Origin: Paramecium octaurelia
Lineage: Eukaryota; Ciliophora; Oligohymenophorea; Peniculida; Parameciidae
Assembly (NCBI GenBank): GCA_905182995.1
Contig: CAJJDP010000012.1
Location: forward strand, 380,370 to 444,369
Reading direction: 5' to 3'
DNA: 64,000 nt
A program made the position numbers and the translations under genes. Shown in pieces: positions 24,333 through 36,331 of the stretch (positions are counted from its first letter, which is position 1; every line of letters starts with the position of its first letter). The notes below the pieces were generated by a model. That model made no database searches. It worked only from the letters and a program-made list of their open reading frames with translations, and was not told where the DNA came from.

Positions 24333-24953
24333 ATGAATTTTTTATTTCCTAAAATATAAGCTAGACCCATTAATTTATTGGAGAAACAATGTCAAAGTGC
24401 ACTCAAAGAAATTAGTTCTTCAAAACAACAACTACAAAAATACGATTCCAAAAAAATCTCAAACAAACTTAGCTTTAGTGATAAATCAAGTAATCATCAT
24501 GTAGGAAAAGTTACTCATACTATAAATGATCATTCAACAGATATCAAATAGTTCCCAGATTTGAATAAAAAGAGTATGTCTATTAGTAATGTTGATCCAA
24601 AAACTGAGAGATTTAAAATTCATCTTGATGCCATTGAAAATCAAACTCCGATATAAATACCCCATTTAATCCTAAAAACACCATAAAAATATCCTCCAAT
24701 TTTGACAAGCAAGATTCTACCTTCTGCTAGAAGATATAAAACAGAGATAAGTGATGGCACTTAACAATAAATTTATAAAATTTCGAATCATTTTACAATT
24801 CAAAAAGTTAAAGATAAACAACAAAAATTAGTTAAAAATATCTAATCTCTAATTGAATATGCTAATTCATCAAGGGATCAGAAACTTTGCTTATTATTCG
24901 ATAAATTAAAGCATGATCTAAATTTAGATGATATAGAATATGAAAAAGAGTGA
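24333..24953 (+). CDS. Hypothetical protein, 206 aa
   Basis: Single exon from ATG at 24333 to TGA at 24951. Starts MNFLFPKIQARPINLLEKQC; basic and Lys/Ser-rich with predicted helix at the C-terminus (LFDKLKHDLNLDDIEYEKE). No known motif, signal or membrane span. TAA/TAG Gln codons are scattered as expected for a real gene. Confidence 0.65.
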
Positions 24954-25456
24954 ATTAAGAATTTGATTATATTTCTCATATATTCGTCATACAATCTAAA
25001 TATATAGACAGTTATATTAAACTAACTTAAATAATCATTAGACTAAGTTCAATCATACTTTCAATTTCATTTTATTTCTTAATATTTCAACTTACAATAA
25101 GTATAACTTGTCGCTATCAATATAACTAAATTTCGTTTTTCATTATATGTCATTATGCCAATTAAAAATCACAGTTAGTTTATAACTCACATTAATATTA
25201 ATGCAAATCTTAAAGTTATTTATTTTATCAGATTACACATTCTTTTTTGTTCTTACTAATTTCTTAAAGATTTTATAAATAGTTTGTAATAGGTACTATA
25301 TCATATTAGGTTTCGTTAATCATAAAAAGAAAACAAATCAAAATGAAATTATGTTAGTTTCTAATTAAGTGTAATCGTGTGAATCAATTTGTTTGAGAAT
25401 GCTAGTACTTCGTTAATTTAGAATTATTTAAGAAATAAAAAACAATATTATTTATT
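24954..25456. other. Intergenic, nothing recognised
   Basis: About 500 bp between two plus-strand genes. AT-rich, with only short chance frames on either strand. Must hold the promoter of the gene at 25457. No RNA fold or repeat stood out. Confidence 0.6.
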
Positions 25457-26059
25457 ATGAAATAGGCTTTGCTCGATAATTACTATAAAGAATTAAACTT
25501 AAACTAACTTTATTCTGTGAGATCTTTAAAAAAGACCCCTTTGGAAAAATTAAATCATTAAAATTATTTTGTTCCGAGCATTTTAAGTCCAAAGAATAAT
25601 ATTTCGAATCGAAGTAGTTTAAAAGCAGGCGATGGATTAGTACTATAGAAACTACATCGTTCCTAAAACAATTCAAGAAATTTACCAGATATTCAGAACG
25701 GACACAGGGTAACAAAGAATAGCTCTTAACCTTACCTTCATTAAGGATAGAAGAAATAGTACAAAATTTAAATAGAACCTTTGGAGGAGGAACGGTTAGC
25801 AATTCCATACTTGAGATTGAATTTTAGGTTGAAATATGGATACAAAAAACAAAATTAGGAAAGGAAGCAAAAAAGTAGCTTAGAAAATGATGACCTAAAG
25901 ATTTAGAATAATAAAAGTGCTAGTCTATTTAGAGAGAAACAAAAAGATTTTATAAATAAAGTGTCAATGCAAGTTTAAGAATTATTATTAAAAGAGAATT
26001 AATAATTAAGTTTTGGTTTTGACAAATTAGAAAGAGAATTATTATAATAAATGAAATGA
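25457..26059 (+). CDS. Hypothetical protein, 200 aa
   Basis: Single exon, ATG at 25457, TGA at 26057, with frequent TAA/TAG Gln codons. Basic, Lys/Asn/Ser-rich, with a helical Gln/Glu-rich end (FGFDKLERELLQQMK). An opposite-strand frame at 25455-25808 has an ATG and no TAA/TAG, but it is the mirror of this gene and lacks support. No family recognised. Confidence 0.62.
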
Positions 26060-26114
26060 AATAGGTTTTGTATATTTATTTTTGGTTTTGATTGTTGTAA
26101 TATGTTATCAGATT

Positions 26115-28351
26115 TCATTCTATAAAAAATGCTAGAATAGAAATGACTAAGATTCCATAACCAGAGCTGGATGTAGTTGTGTTATTTTCATTTTAGACAG
26201 TGCCATTTGTTGGTGAAGAGGTATTTGTGGCATTTGCATTGTCAATTATAGTAGTTTTTTGTATTTTGTACGGATAAGAGACACACTATGAAACATTCCA
26301 TGTACATTGTCCAAAGTTACAGTATTCTTATTTCAAGTATGAACAATCAGCATTTTGATATTCAACACATTATAGTTTTCTATTTTGTCCAGGTTAGAGT
26401 ACACCTAAATATATATATATTAATATTACATGCTCCATAATTGCAGTTATCTGCTCCAATAATAGATGAGCAATCAGAAGATCCGTCTATTTAAGAACAT
26501 TTCATGGTTTCCGAATTGTAGAGGCAATGATGGGAATCTAATTCACAGGCATCTTGATTTCCATCGTTTAAACCACATTGATCAAGAGGAATGCATTCAG
26601 AATTGTAATATTAGCATTAACTTGAGTATTTACAATTTTAAACTGTCAGTTCACTGCAGCTAACATTTTCTAATTTTAAGCATTTTCCATTTTACCAAGC
26701 ACAGATAGCTTGATTACAAGAAGCCTCCCTAAATATTTATTCACATGGAGAATAAGTAGTAACTCTAGTGCAAATTTATAAATCGAAATTAAAATAACAG
26801 AATTATGATGCATCATCCCAACAATCCACAATCTAGATGTTATCTTAACACTATTTCCTAGTTTAACAAACATTCCCAGTCTTGAAACATTTTTCCCTAT
26901 TTTAACAAAATTCGGCCTATATATCTTCACAAGCTAAGTCAAAAATCGAAATGCAAAGATTTCTGGTAGTCGACCATTAACAAAGATTATTGGTTTAATT
27001 GATCTTCTTTTGACATGAGATCTAACCTAACAATTCACATTTTGTATTTCTCTATATCACTGTGCATTGGTTAAGAACTACATCAAAAAAGCAATTTCCT
27101 GTTTTATCACAATCTTGAGATGTTTGGCTTTAACAATCGTAAGCAAGAGCAGCTTTGCATAGTTAAAGGTTTCCGTCCCATTTGCATTCAGCTGGAGAAG
27201 CAGTATCAGATTCGCAATCCGTTTATGAATAAGATTGACAATAAAAATCAGGTAATTTCACTTGACATTTGTTATCAATACTTTCACACATGCCTAACCA
27301 ATTGCAATTATTTTGTCCTCTCTTTTTGCATGGAATATCAGTAGTTAATAATTTGCATTAATTCTCGTAATCATCAAAATAACATTTGAATCCATGATCA
27401 CCATCACACGTTGTTTTTAACTTATAATCACTGCATCGTAAATAGGATTTACAATTAGCACCTTCTAAATAGCATTTCTCATTATTCAAACAAGCAGTCG
27501 TGCTTAGAAAACTACATGGAACATCAGGATCATTATATTATACACATTTCACTCCTAACCATACACAAGGAGATGCTCCACTCTCACATCTAGATTTCCA
27601 TTTAATATCTGCACAACTTGTAGTATGACTTATAGTTCTGCACATCTTATATTGGGAATCAAAATAACATCCTAACTCAGATTCATGACATATAGTAATT
27701 CCTTAACTAGCGTCAGTAATCTGAATTAATTCACAAAGGTTTTTTAATTAACATTTTGTGAAGAGATACGTTTCTTAATCTTTTTATTTTTCTAGGACTT
27801 AAATTATTTATCCGAACTCATAAAGCCAAGTACCTAGAGCTCTTCCGTCTCTCTATGAATTATCTGCGCTGTTCATCATTGTATAATCAGTGAGCAAGTC
27901 TAAAGTTTAAGTTAAATTGACCAATTCGCATTACGAATTCCATTAACAAATTTATTTGGAATAACTTTCACAAGGAGCCAAATCCCATTCCTTTGGATAA
28001 TTCAATCAAATACATAGCATTCAACATTAATGGGATCCCACAAGCAGCTTCCTAATTTACATGACTCTTTGGTTATTAGTTAATCACATCTTGTAAAATA
28101 GTTAAGACTCTTAAATCTTATAAATTCATTACCATGCATCTATCATTCACCTGATCCAACACTACACCACTGTTTGGATTATCAGCTGATAAATATGGTA
28201 CATCTGCTTCCAAAATATAACCTAATATTATTAGTGATTTAATACAAAAATTCGATGTTTTCAAACATAAACCTATATCAGTTACTTCAGAACACTGATC
28301 CCCATAAGTTAACTAAATGATCGCTACCGCTAAAATCAGAGACATCTTCAT
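26115..28351 (-). CDS. GPI-type cysteine-rich surface antigen
   Basis: 713 residues after removing introns 28222-28245, 28110-28132, 27991-28013 and 26405-26429. Signal peptide at the start (MKMSLILAVAIIQLTYG). The body is built of Cys-periodic units with C-x-x-x-x-C-x-W-like spacing, for example CKLGSCLWD, CNQAICAW and CNFGQCTW, as in Paramecium immobilisation-type surface antigens. The end is Asn/Thr/Ser-rich, followed by a short hydrophobic tail (YGILVISILAFFIE) with no cytosolic part, the pattern of a GPI-anchor signal. Smaller than classical serotype antigens, so a member of the wider family. Probably displayed on cell and ciliary surface. Confidence 0.82.
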
Positions 28352-28395
28352 TGAACTATGACAATATTTAATAATTTAAAAAATGAGATAATAAA

Positions 28396-29340
28396 TCAAC
28401 TTTCTTATTATTATTTAATATAAGTAGCTCTTGGAGTCTTTTATCTTCTTAATGTCTATAATTCATCTGTTTATTGAGGATGTCTCATAGTATTAGTGGA
28501 GATAGTATAAAATTCGTTGTATGGAGCCAAATTATCACTAACTTTTATTAGTTTTTCACTTCTTTGATTTGCATAAGGTTCATTTTATTCAATCTACTTA
28601 AATTGCTTTGACTATTAATTGATTATAATCTCATACTTGCATTCTCTATAAAGGTTGAGACTGCTCAGATGTTGAATCTCCTCTCGCTTGTCTATTCACC
28701 TTCCCATTGTCATTGGGAGTGAGTTCTCCAATGAAATTCTTTGATAACTTTCTAGCTACTGCTTGTCTTAATGAAATTACTGGTACAACTTTGAACTCTT
28801 TCTACAATTACTCTTATAATGGTATAATAGTCTGGTATTGAAGAAAAGTCATCCAAAATCCATATAAAGATACAACAATTATTAGTATTGAGATTATTAA
28901 TAAAATGGTTCTTTAGGACGCGCTGAAAGATTACTGTATATCATTGAATTCTATGAAATTTAATTCCATGAAACAAGACAAAAGTAATATTATTCCTGAA
29001 CTTAAATCAAAGAGAGAAGTTAAAAAGTTTACCACTACCATCATTCTCCCTACATATAGGACTGAATTTCTCATCAAGAATATTAATTATAATATGAGTC
29101 CAAAAACAACCAAACTACCTATCTTTATATTAAAATTTCATTACCTAAACATAAAAAACTCAATGTTATTGGTGTTGAAAATACAAGCAACTACACTTCT
29201 TCTAATAGACCTAAAATTCCTATTCCCATTAAAATTATCCCCTAAATGGCATTGGTTATCATCATCAAATAAGTATACTATTTATAACGAAAGAACACGC
29301 AACAATAGCATAGCCCAACGCTTTCATCATTGTAATCCAT
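28396..29340 (-). CDS. Four-span membrane protein, tetraspanin-like topology
   Basis: 297 residues with introns 29119-29144 (26 nt) and 28612-28636 (25 nt). The start is set at MDYNDESVG (29340). An in-frame ATG at 29403 would add 21 residues. Four hydrophobic spans: about 25-47 (MITNAIQGIILMGIGILGLL), 55-80 (LCLGSLVVFGLILQLIFLM), 90-117 (MMVVVNFLTSLFDLSSGIIL) and 135-157 (TILLIISILIIVVSLYGFW). A long hydrophilic cytosolic tail with Gln/Thr-rich end follows. N-terminal CYCC may be palmitoylated. No CCG motif in a large loop, so tetraspanin membership is not proven. A plus-strand frame at 28944-29408 is its mirror. Confidence 0.7.
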
Positions 29341-29717
29341 TTTTTCTAATTGTATTATTAATTATCGAAAAAAATAACTATTACTGTTCATTCTTTTTAC
29401 CATTTTAAAACTACTTAATTATAAAGAACTTGAGGCCTTATTTTTTTGATATTTTTGAAAGTCTCACAAATTATTGGTTGATTCTATTCTGTAGATTAGA
29501 ACATCTAAATTCAGTCACAATATCTGTTGGTTGAGATTTCATTAAATTTTCATGCTTTTCTTTAAAATATTTTATTCCTCCTTTTTACTATATTCTAGAC
29601 TATTAAATATCATATTGGCTATTTCCTATTTATACCTTCAATAAAGGTTTATGTTTTTAGAATAAATTTAGGTTATTATTTAGTTACAACAAAATTTATA
29701 ATATAGTGAAAAAAACA
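29341..29717. other. Intergenic, nothing recognised
   Basis: Between the start of the four-span protein gene and the end of the next minus-strand gene. Either the promoter of the four-span gene or, up to 29403, a possible N-terminal extension of it. No RNA or repeat seen. Confidence 0.5.
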
Positions 29718-31452
29718 TCAATTTTTCTCCAGTATTGCTAGTTTAGCTCTAATGCTGGCAATATATAAATTATTAGCTTCTTCTTCTGCTTAAATATCTC
29801 GGTTTATTAGGGCTAATTTTTCTCTTTCTTTTGCCTTTTACTCTAGTTTTTATACATTATTCAAAACATTTTAGACTTTCTATTCATTTTCTAAGCCTTT
29901 ATTATCAATTATCCTATGAATATAATATAATAGATATACTTTTCCCATTGATCTTCCATGCTTACTTGAACTTTTCTTTATTATCTCAACTATTATAGAT
30001 AATCAGTCGTTTTAGGTTTAGGTGGAAGTTCTGAAGGCTTTTCAATCTTTTCTACAACCTTTTATAGTTTTTTGGCCATAGGTTTAGGGGGTCGATTCTC
30101 TTAATGATTACTTAAATCTGTAATAGAATCTTTTGAATCTTAGCTTATATGCCTTTATTTAGGAATAAACTTTTTAATTTTTCTTATGTTTTATTCTGTA
30201 ATTTGAATTTCTTTAATTTGTTTAGATTATTCTTCTTTAGGAGGTGGTGATTATTTAGGTTTAAAAGGATGTTCTTTGAAATATATCTCTTAAGCAACAT
30301 CTGCATATTTTAATTATTTCAATCTGGCCAATTTTTTTTATTCCATTTCTTGTTCCCTTATCAATTTTTGTTATTTTTGTTCTTCTTCAACTCTTATCTA
30401 AGCTTGACTCTTCGGAAATTTTAGTGACTTTTGTTTGCTTTCAAACTCCAGTTCCTACTTATGATGTTCTCTTTCATATTCTTTAATTTTTCTGTCTTCT
30501 TCGTACTTTTTTTGATGCTCTGTCAGGTCACTTAATTTGATAGGTTAACTCAACTCTCTTTTTTAAGCTAGAACAGCCTTAATTTGCATAAATAAATACT
30601 TTTCGTTTCTCTAATTCAGGCATCTATAAAGCCTCTTCTTTTTATTTAAGCTATAATTCTTTCTGCTTGATTTTTTCTTAAATCTACTTAATTATTCTAT
30701 TGGCTTCTTATTATTACCTCGCAATTCTTTCTTTTTCTGCTTTGTCCTCCTCCATTCTCTATAATATTTGTTATCGCTTATTAAGTCTGGGAATACTAGC
30801 TATTTCTTCTGCATAAGCAAAAGCTTAGTCTTTGGTTGTTTAAGACTATTGTTTTATGGAAGTATTTTTCGGTCTTTTCTTTTATTCTTGAGAATTGTGA
30901 GGTTTATGCATTTTCTCTGATTCCTCTTGTAATTCATTTAATAATTATCTATCAGATTATTTTTCATCCAAAATCATAGCTGAATCTTGTTATAAAATCC
31001 CTGATAATTCACACTTTTAAATATTTTACTCATCAACCGATTAATTATTTATATCTATCTATTAAGGTTATTGATCTGGTATTTTAATTTTTGAGTCTGA
31101 AATTTAAACAGAAGATTTCTATTTAGATACTTGATTTATTTTTGATAGAGAGAATTTATGACTTATTGTTTTAGATTTAATAATTGATCCTGCTATTGCA
31201 AAGAAAGATTTAAACTTTGTTATATTCACTTTGTCTTTTTCGACTTTTTAGACTATGATTTACATTCCTTCTTATATTTCATTCAATGTGTGATTGTCAG
31301 TTGTAAGCAATTCAAATTAAAAAGATATCTAATTCATAATCTGAATGAGTTACATTAAATTGGGCTTAAATAACATGAATTAAAGCATCAATGGTTGGAT
31401 CTGACAATTATATTTCATGTTGTTCAGAATTAAGAGAAATAATAACTTTCAT
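29718..31452 (-). CDS. Coiled-coil protein with N-terminal ubiquitin-like fold
   Basis: 553 residues, introns 31329-31353, 30578-30599 and 29914-29939. The first 70 residues (MKVIISLNSEQHEIQLSD, later FELLTTDNHTLNEI) look like a small beta-grasp/ubiquitin-like domain: strand-turn-strand, helix, and a hydrophobic core. From about residue 200 the protein is charged helix rich in Lys, Glu, Arg and Gln (RMEEDKAEKERIARQQQEAN), a likely long coiled coil, with a proline-rich stretch (ELPPKPKTTD) near 460. Could be a cytoskeletal or basal-body scaffold. No name assigned. Confidence 0.68.
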
Positions 31453-31479
31453 AATAAAAATATTAATATAACTTAATAT

Positions 31480-32124
31480 TCATATTTAAACAAGAGAGCC
31501 TTCTTAAAGAAATTTGATAACATCTGATTTCTTCACTAATTATTGTGTTCCTTCTTCTAAATCAAGTTCATCGCCATCTTGTGTAATGATATTTCCAATT
31601 TATTTTATCACTCTCACTTCAATAAATACTTCTGATGGCGGCAATATATTCTAATATTTGTAAACAATTCATATTTACTTAACTAACTTTGGTCTCAATG
31701 TCATTTTCATACTTTTTGACTAATTGGTCAAAAAATTTATAGTAATCCTTTTCATTTTTGGATAGCTGATCGATGTGATCACTACTCAATTGACCAGAAT
31801 CCACAAAGTATTACGACTATATTTTGTTAATCTATTTTTAATTATCAAAATACTCTATGCATTAAATATGCCAATTGAACCCTTTTAGTTCTTTCCACAT
31901 CCTTTATTTTTAATTGGATGATGGGTTTAATTTTATCGGCTAATTCGGGATCATTACGAAGTCTAAGTCTTGATAGAATGTAATTACTTATAAATTTCTT
32001 AGATTTCTTTTATCGATTTCTGATGATCTGTGGTGCAGGTTGAATACAATTCTTCATTAAAGGGAGGGAGAAATAAACTCGTTTTAAGATCAAGCAATAA
32101 TTTATTCCTATTATGAATATCCAT
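31480..32124 (-). CDS. PSF1: GINS complex subunit PSF1
   Basis: Replication helicase (CMG) component, 191 residues, close to the usual 196. Introns 31969-31987 (19 nt), 31832-31853 and 31651-31678. The N-terminus has LPPFNEELYS, matching the PSF1 start. Mid-region KIKDVERTKRVQLAYLMHR matches the helical A domain, then KDYYKFFDQLVKKYENDIE. The C-terminal domain reads LPPSEVFIEVRVIKQIGNI, the hallmark PSF1 P-P-K-x-x-x-I-E-V-R-V strand, and ends with a small beta domain needed for binding Cdc45/MCM. Only 223 bp separates it from the divergent protease gene. Confidence 0.9.
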
Positions 32125-32347
32125 AATTATATTAAAAATATTAAAATTTTTATTTTCTACTTTATTTTTTTTATATTTATTGAAATTTATCAACAACATT
32201 CAGATGATAAATATCTAATGTCAAATTCTATTAATTGTGGCTTTAGTTGTAAATTATTTGATAATTGAATATAAATATCGTTTTTTTACTTAATTCGAAC
32301 TGGATTCTGATATTGGTGTCAACGGCAAAATATTTGTATTAAATAAA

Positions 32348-33533
32348 ATGAAAATAATCGTTATTTTATGTGTCAGTGCTATTGTGTTTTGTTCTGATTT
32401 TTCAACTATGAACTTGGAATCAGCCTTACATGAGAACGGGTCTGTTTATGGGTGGAGGGAAGATGAATAGAAGACCTTTTAAAATTGGGTGAAAGAAAAT
32501 TAGAGAACATATAATAACGAATTTGAAATGATCTATAGAATGGAAGTTTTCGTAAAGAACTATAGAGCCATGAAGGTATTTGATAACTCAGATTATTCTT
32601 TTAGCACCACAATGAGTAATTGCCAAAGGATGTTTGGGGATTAAACAATTTTGCAGATGAGACCAATGAAGAGTTAGTGGAAAAGATATTTATGAAGAGA
32701 GATTTTGAAACTCATTATGATTTATTTAATGAAGACGACCTCGATGCAATCCGCTCTGACGCTTTGACTCACAATTCTTTTTTACAAGCTGATAAAACTG
32801 TTGTTGTTGTTAAAAAAGTTGTCAAAGCAACAAGTGATACAGCATCAAAAGTTAACGAAGTGGTTAAGAACCCTCCTAGTTTAGATTGGTTAAAATAAGT
32901 AATTACACTTTCAATTATATTAAGATCACTGAAGTTCAACAATAAGGAAGATGTGGTAGTTGTTGGGCATTTGCTGTATCTGATGTCACTATCAGTAGGC
33001 TATCGATAGCAAATAAAAATAAGCTCGATTAACTATCAAAGACTCATCTGATCGATTGTGCTGATGGAAATACTGCAGGATGCGATGGAGGATCAGTTGG
33101 AGATGCATTTGAATTTATCAACAATTATGGAACAGTTTATGAGAAAGATTATAGAGAATATGATTAAAAAGAAGATGAATGTACAAAACCAAAGGGAAGT
33201 ATTGGATATAAGCAATTTAAATCAATTGAAGGATTGTCCAAATTTACAAATGATGATATTGAAACTGCTATGTAAGATGGACCTGTAGCAGCATTAATGT
33301 ATGCAGATGAAAGTTGGTTAAGATATAAATCTGGAATTATTAACACTTGTAATTATCCTAAAGTCTCCAATTATCAACATGTAGTGGTCTTTGTAGCTTA
33401 TGATACATAAACATGGTTTGTTAAAAATTCTTGGGGGCAACAATGGGGTATGGAAGGATTCTTTTAGATTTAAAAGAATGGGGAAGAGAACTGCAACGAT
33501 AAAATTAAGAAAATTACCTTTCCAGAGATTTGA
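32348..33533 (+). CDS. Papain-family (C1A) cysteine protease
   Basis: 376 residues, introns 32576-32604 and 32899-32924. Signal peptide MKIIVILCVSAIVFC, then an I29 propeptide with an ERFNIN-like helix and GLNNFADETNEEL. An unusual Val/Lys insert (KTVVVVKKVVK) lies before the mature domain. The mature enzyme starts near SLDWLKQ. It has the active-site Cys in GRCGSCWAF, formed around the second intron, CDGGSVGDAFEFI, the His in NYQHVVVFVAYD, and the Asn in VKNSWGQQWG. All three catalytic residues are present. Probably lysosomal/phagosomal or secreted. Single domain, no granulin or membrane anchor. Confidence 0.92.
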
Positions 33534-33643
33534 TTTATTATAATCATTAATAATAAAATCGATTTAAATATTTTTTATGAATAATCTCCTTTACTTTTTA
33601 TTTAAACATAATACTATATTTTAATTAAATAATTGCGTACATC

Positions 33644-34606
33644 ATGACAGATATCTCATTTGGAGGATTTATTTCTTTGAAAAATATTAAAAATCCTTAA
33701 TACGAAATGGAATATTTACTAGATCCATAAAATGATAAATATGTAAGAGATATATTACCACTCAAAATTTAAAATTTTGAAATCAAACGATTAGAATGGG
33801 TGGATTTCGTGGGCAAACCAAATGAGGAAATGCCATGGATTGCTCATTGTTATTGGAATATTCTGTACGATTACTAAATGGTTGAAGAAAAAGAAGAACC
33901 CTTAATTAAACAATAACAATCCCCAATATTGCCAATAAAAAAGCAGAATGAAGCCGAAGCTAAAGATATTCCTCAAGATATTAAGAAATCGCCTTTAATT
34001 CCTCTTAGAAAAATAACTGAGCCCTCAGAATAATAAGGTATAAGACAGTCATCCCCTAAATTACCACCCAAATTACCTCTCCAATAGAACGATCAATTGC
34101 CAAGAATTAATAATCGACTATTCAATAAACCTCCAACGCCTTCCACAAGAGTTTCAAGTGTTTAAAGAATTACTCGCTTGTCGACACCCAAGAATTCTTC
34201 TCCTTTATAAAAAGTTGCTCGAAGCAACTCTAGTTCAAGTCTAAAAAGGTAATCACCAGCTCGTTAGAAGGTTAAATTATAAGTCTTTTGCAAATTCTCA
34301 GAAAAATCTTGGGCTAAATCTACTTCCGATGATGAATTGTTAGAACATGAAACGGGACATTATTTGATTGGATGCTTATGTGCTTTGGAATTTAAAAGAC
34401 AAATTGAACAACTTGGAATTATGAAATCAGATAACCATTCAAATGAAATCCAATCCATTTTTCACACCAATTTAAAAACTTTTCTAAAAATTGAAAAAGA
34501 CTATGATGAACAAACTAACCATTACTTTGATACTTATTTATAAAAAAAATGGAATCACAAAATAAAAGAGTAATTGTTATTATATGAGATGTATTTTAAC
34601 AATTGA
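33644..34606 (+). CDS. DUF922-like putative zinc metallopeptidase with disordered insert
   Basis: 320 residues, no intron. The N-terminal part has RLEWVDFVGKPNEEMPWIAH (about residues 50-70), like the W-x-D-F-x-G segment of DUF922 proteins. A Pro/Ser/Gln-rich insert follows, about residues 85-225. The C-terminal part has HETGH (H235-E236-x-x-H239) in a helix, ELLEHETGHYLIGCLCALEF, and later YDEQTNHYFD near 287, matching the second DUF922 motif Y-D-x-x-T-x-H. HExxH plus the later His would make a zinc site. DUF922 is mainly bacterial and often secreted. This copy has no signal peptide. Activity is inference. Confidence 0.62.
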
Positions 34607-34624
34607 TATTAGTGTAATAATATT

Positions 34625-35456
34625 TCATTAATATATATCATTATCTTAATCCATTCTTATTTAATTAACATCATTTCTTAATTATAGTAAGTAATCTTTA
34701 AATTCATACAAATGATTGCTATATTATTCTTGCAAAGACTCAATATAGTGTACAATTTAAGTAAGTAATTATTTTTCTTTGACCTGGTTTATTTACATTT
34801 TACAAGTTATTTCTTTCGTTCGGTCTACATTTTAATTTTTTATTTATAATATCGAATCTTTCACAATTTTTAACTGTTCTTTCAAAACTTCTAATTCCTT
34901 TTGCCTCTCTTATAAGTTTATCTCATCTTTAATTAAGCATTATTTTTGTTAATCTATTTCATTTTGGCAGCTTTGCTTATAAATTATATGAATACTATCT
35001 TAATTTCTCACTTATATTTACTTTTTAAGTATCAACACTTTTATTTTATTCCTATAAGTACTCCACGTATAGATCATTTGATGATTTATTTTTTTACATC
35101 GTTAATACATTTTACAGACGTATGTCCTATAATTTTTGCAAAATTTTAGCTCTTTCTTGATTTTAATTGATGAATTTGTCATTAAATAAACCTTTCTCAG
35201 TTGATACTTGAGTAGAACGTTAAGAAGTGAGGTTGATAGATTTCTGATGACCAAAAAGGATTTATTTTGTCGCATTTATACTTGGAGTTTATAAACTATC
35301 CTTTGGACAACTTAACTTTGATTTTTTAACAACCTTTCCTTTCCATGTTTAAATTATAAATTGCCTCTCCTTATTATTCTCGAAAGTTATTGTGCCTCTT
35401 TCAGCCTTTGAATGCTGCTGCTATGCCTTAAAATTTATATCAAAATTTAAACTCAT
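34625..35456 (-). CDS. Coiled-coil protein interrupted by an apparent +1 frameshift
   Basis: The reading frame starts with ATG at 35456 (MSLNFDINFKAQQQ) and stays coding-like to AAG CTG CCA AAA, where TGA (34959-34961) follows. Skipping one base gives GAA ATA GAT and a clear second coding frame (NEIDQQKQCLIKDEI, then LQERQKELEVLKEQLKIVKD) to TGA at 34625. The full product would be about 276 residues, with Arg/Ser/Lys-rich N-terminus and coiled-coil C-terminus. Options: a one-base sequencing error, a mutation, a +1 shift at AAA-TGA, or an atypical 28-nt intron (starts GTG, ends AAG). The last discards good coding sequence. Transcribed toward the convergent end of the DUF922 gene. Confidence 0.58.
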
Positions 35457-35490
35457 TATTTATAAATATAGTAAACTTTAAATTATATAT

Positions 35491-36328
35491 TCAGATTTAT
35501 TTATCAAGTGTTATGAGCATTTACATAAAGATATTATTGAATTTGTTGATGTATTTTCCAAATTCGCAATCTTCTGTTAACAATTGTTCTTTTAAATTCT
35601 TAGAAATGAACTAATCCACTTTCAATAACATCTGCTTGTGTTTGATTAGATTTTATCTATGTTAAACTATTTCATCCTTCAAAGATCTATTAGTAGTACT
35701 GATTTCAAGTATTTTTTAATCTTCATTGAGTTGATCTAATTCGAATTTCAGTTATTGCAATAATTATTTATTAGACTAATATTGTTATTTGGCATATTTC
35801 AATTAGTCTCTCTTTTCTTATAAAATTTACTTAGTTCTATATTAATATTATATAATACTTTATGATTTTCTTCTCAAAATTTTCTATTTGCTCCTCATTT
35901 ATGGGTATTTTAGGTTGTGAATTAGAAATATTTTAAGGCGATTTACTAATCCAAGTACATAAATTCTATAATTTTTAATCAGTTTCATTAACGAAATTCT
36001 CGAAACTAGTTATCAGTAATCTGTCGCTAAAAGCATTCTCCTCCTTGATGATTTCAGTCTTATTTGTTTATAACTTTGCTGTTAATAGGTTCATTTTCTT
36101 TTTCAAAGCATCTCTTTTAATCATAGTTTTAAATTATTGAGAAGGAGTTTAAGGTTGGTTGAATTTATTCCTTGAATCGAGTTTATTTGTTGGACTTAGT
36201 ATTCTTAATCTAGAATTCGGAGAGGTGTTTGGCGTAAAAAGAGTTGTTGGGGTACATGAATTCTGTTTTTAAGGTTGTCTTTGATAGAGTATTTTGTCTA
36301 AACTTTTAATGCTAATCAATTCATTCAT
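35491..36328 (-). CDS. Coiled-coil hypothetical protein, 271 aa
   Basis: One intron at 35837-35858 (22 nt). Starts MNELISIKSLDKILYQRQ, with a Ser/Thr/Pro/Asn-rich segment to about residue 80, then mostly helix with heptad-like Leu/Ile (LNLLTAKLQTNKTEIIKEEN). It ends in a long Gln/Lys/Leu-rich coil (LLQQLKFELDQLNEDQKILE). No family recognised. Its start codon is three bases from the start codon of the divergent plus-strand gene. Confidence 0.66.
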
Positions 36329-36331
36329 ATT

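Noticed and set aside
25455..25808. Minus-strand 117-codon frame with ATG and no TAA/TAG
   Set aside because: It is the mirror of the plus-strand 200-residue gene, which has normal ciliate codon use and a complete start and stop.
28944..29408. Plus-strand 154-codon frame
   Set aside because: It mirrors the minus-strand four-span membrane protein, whose two introns and hydrophobic spans are well supported.
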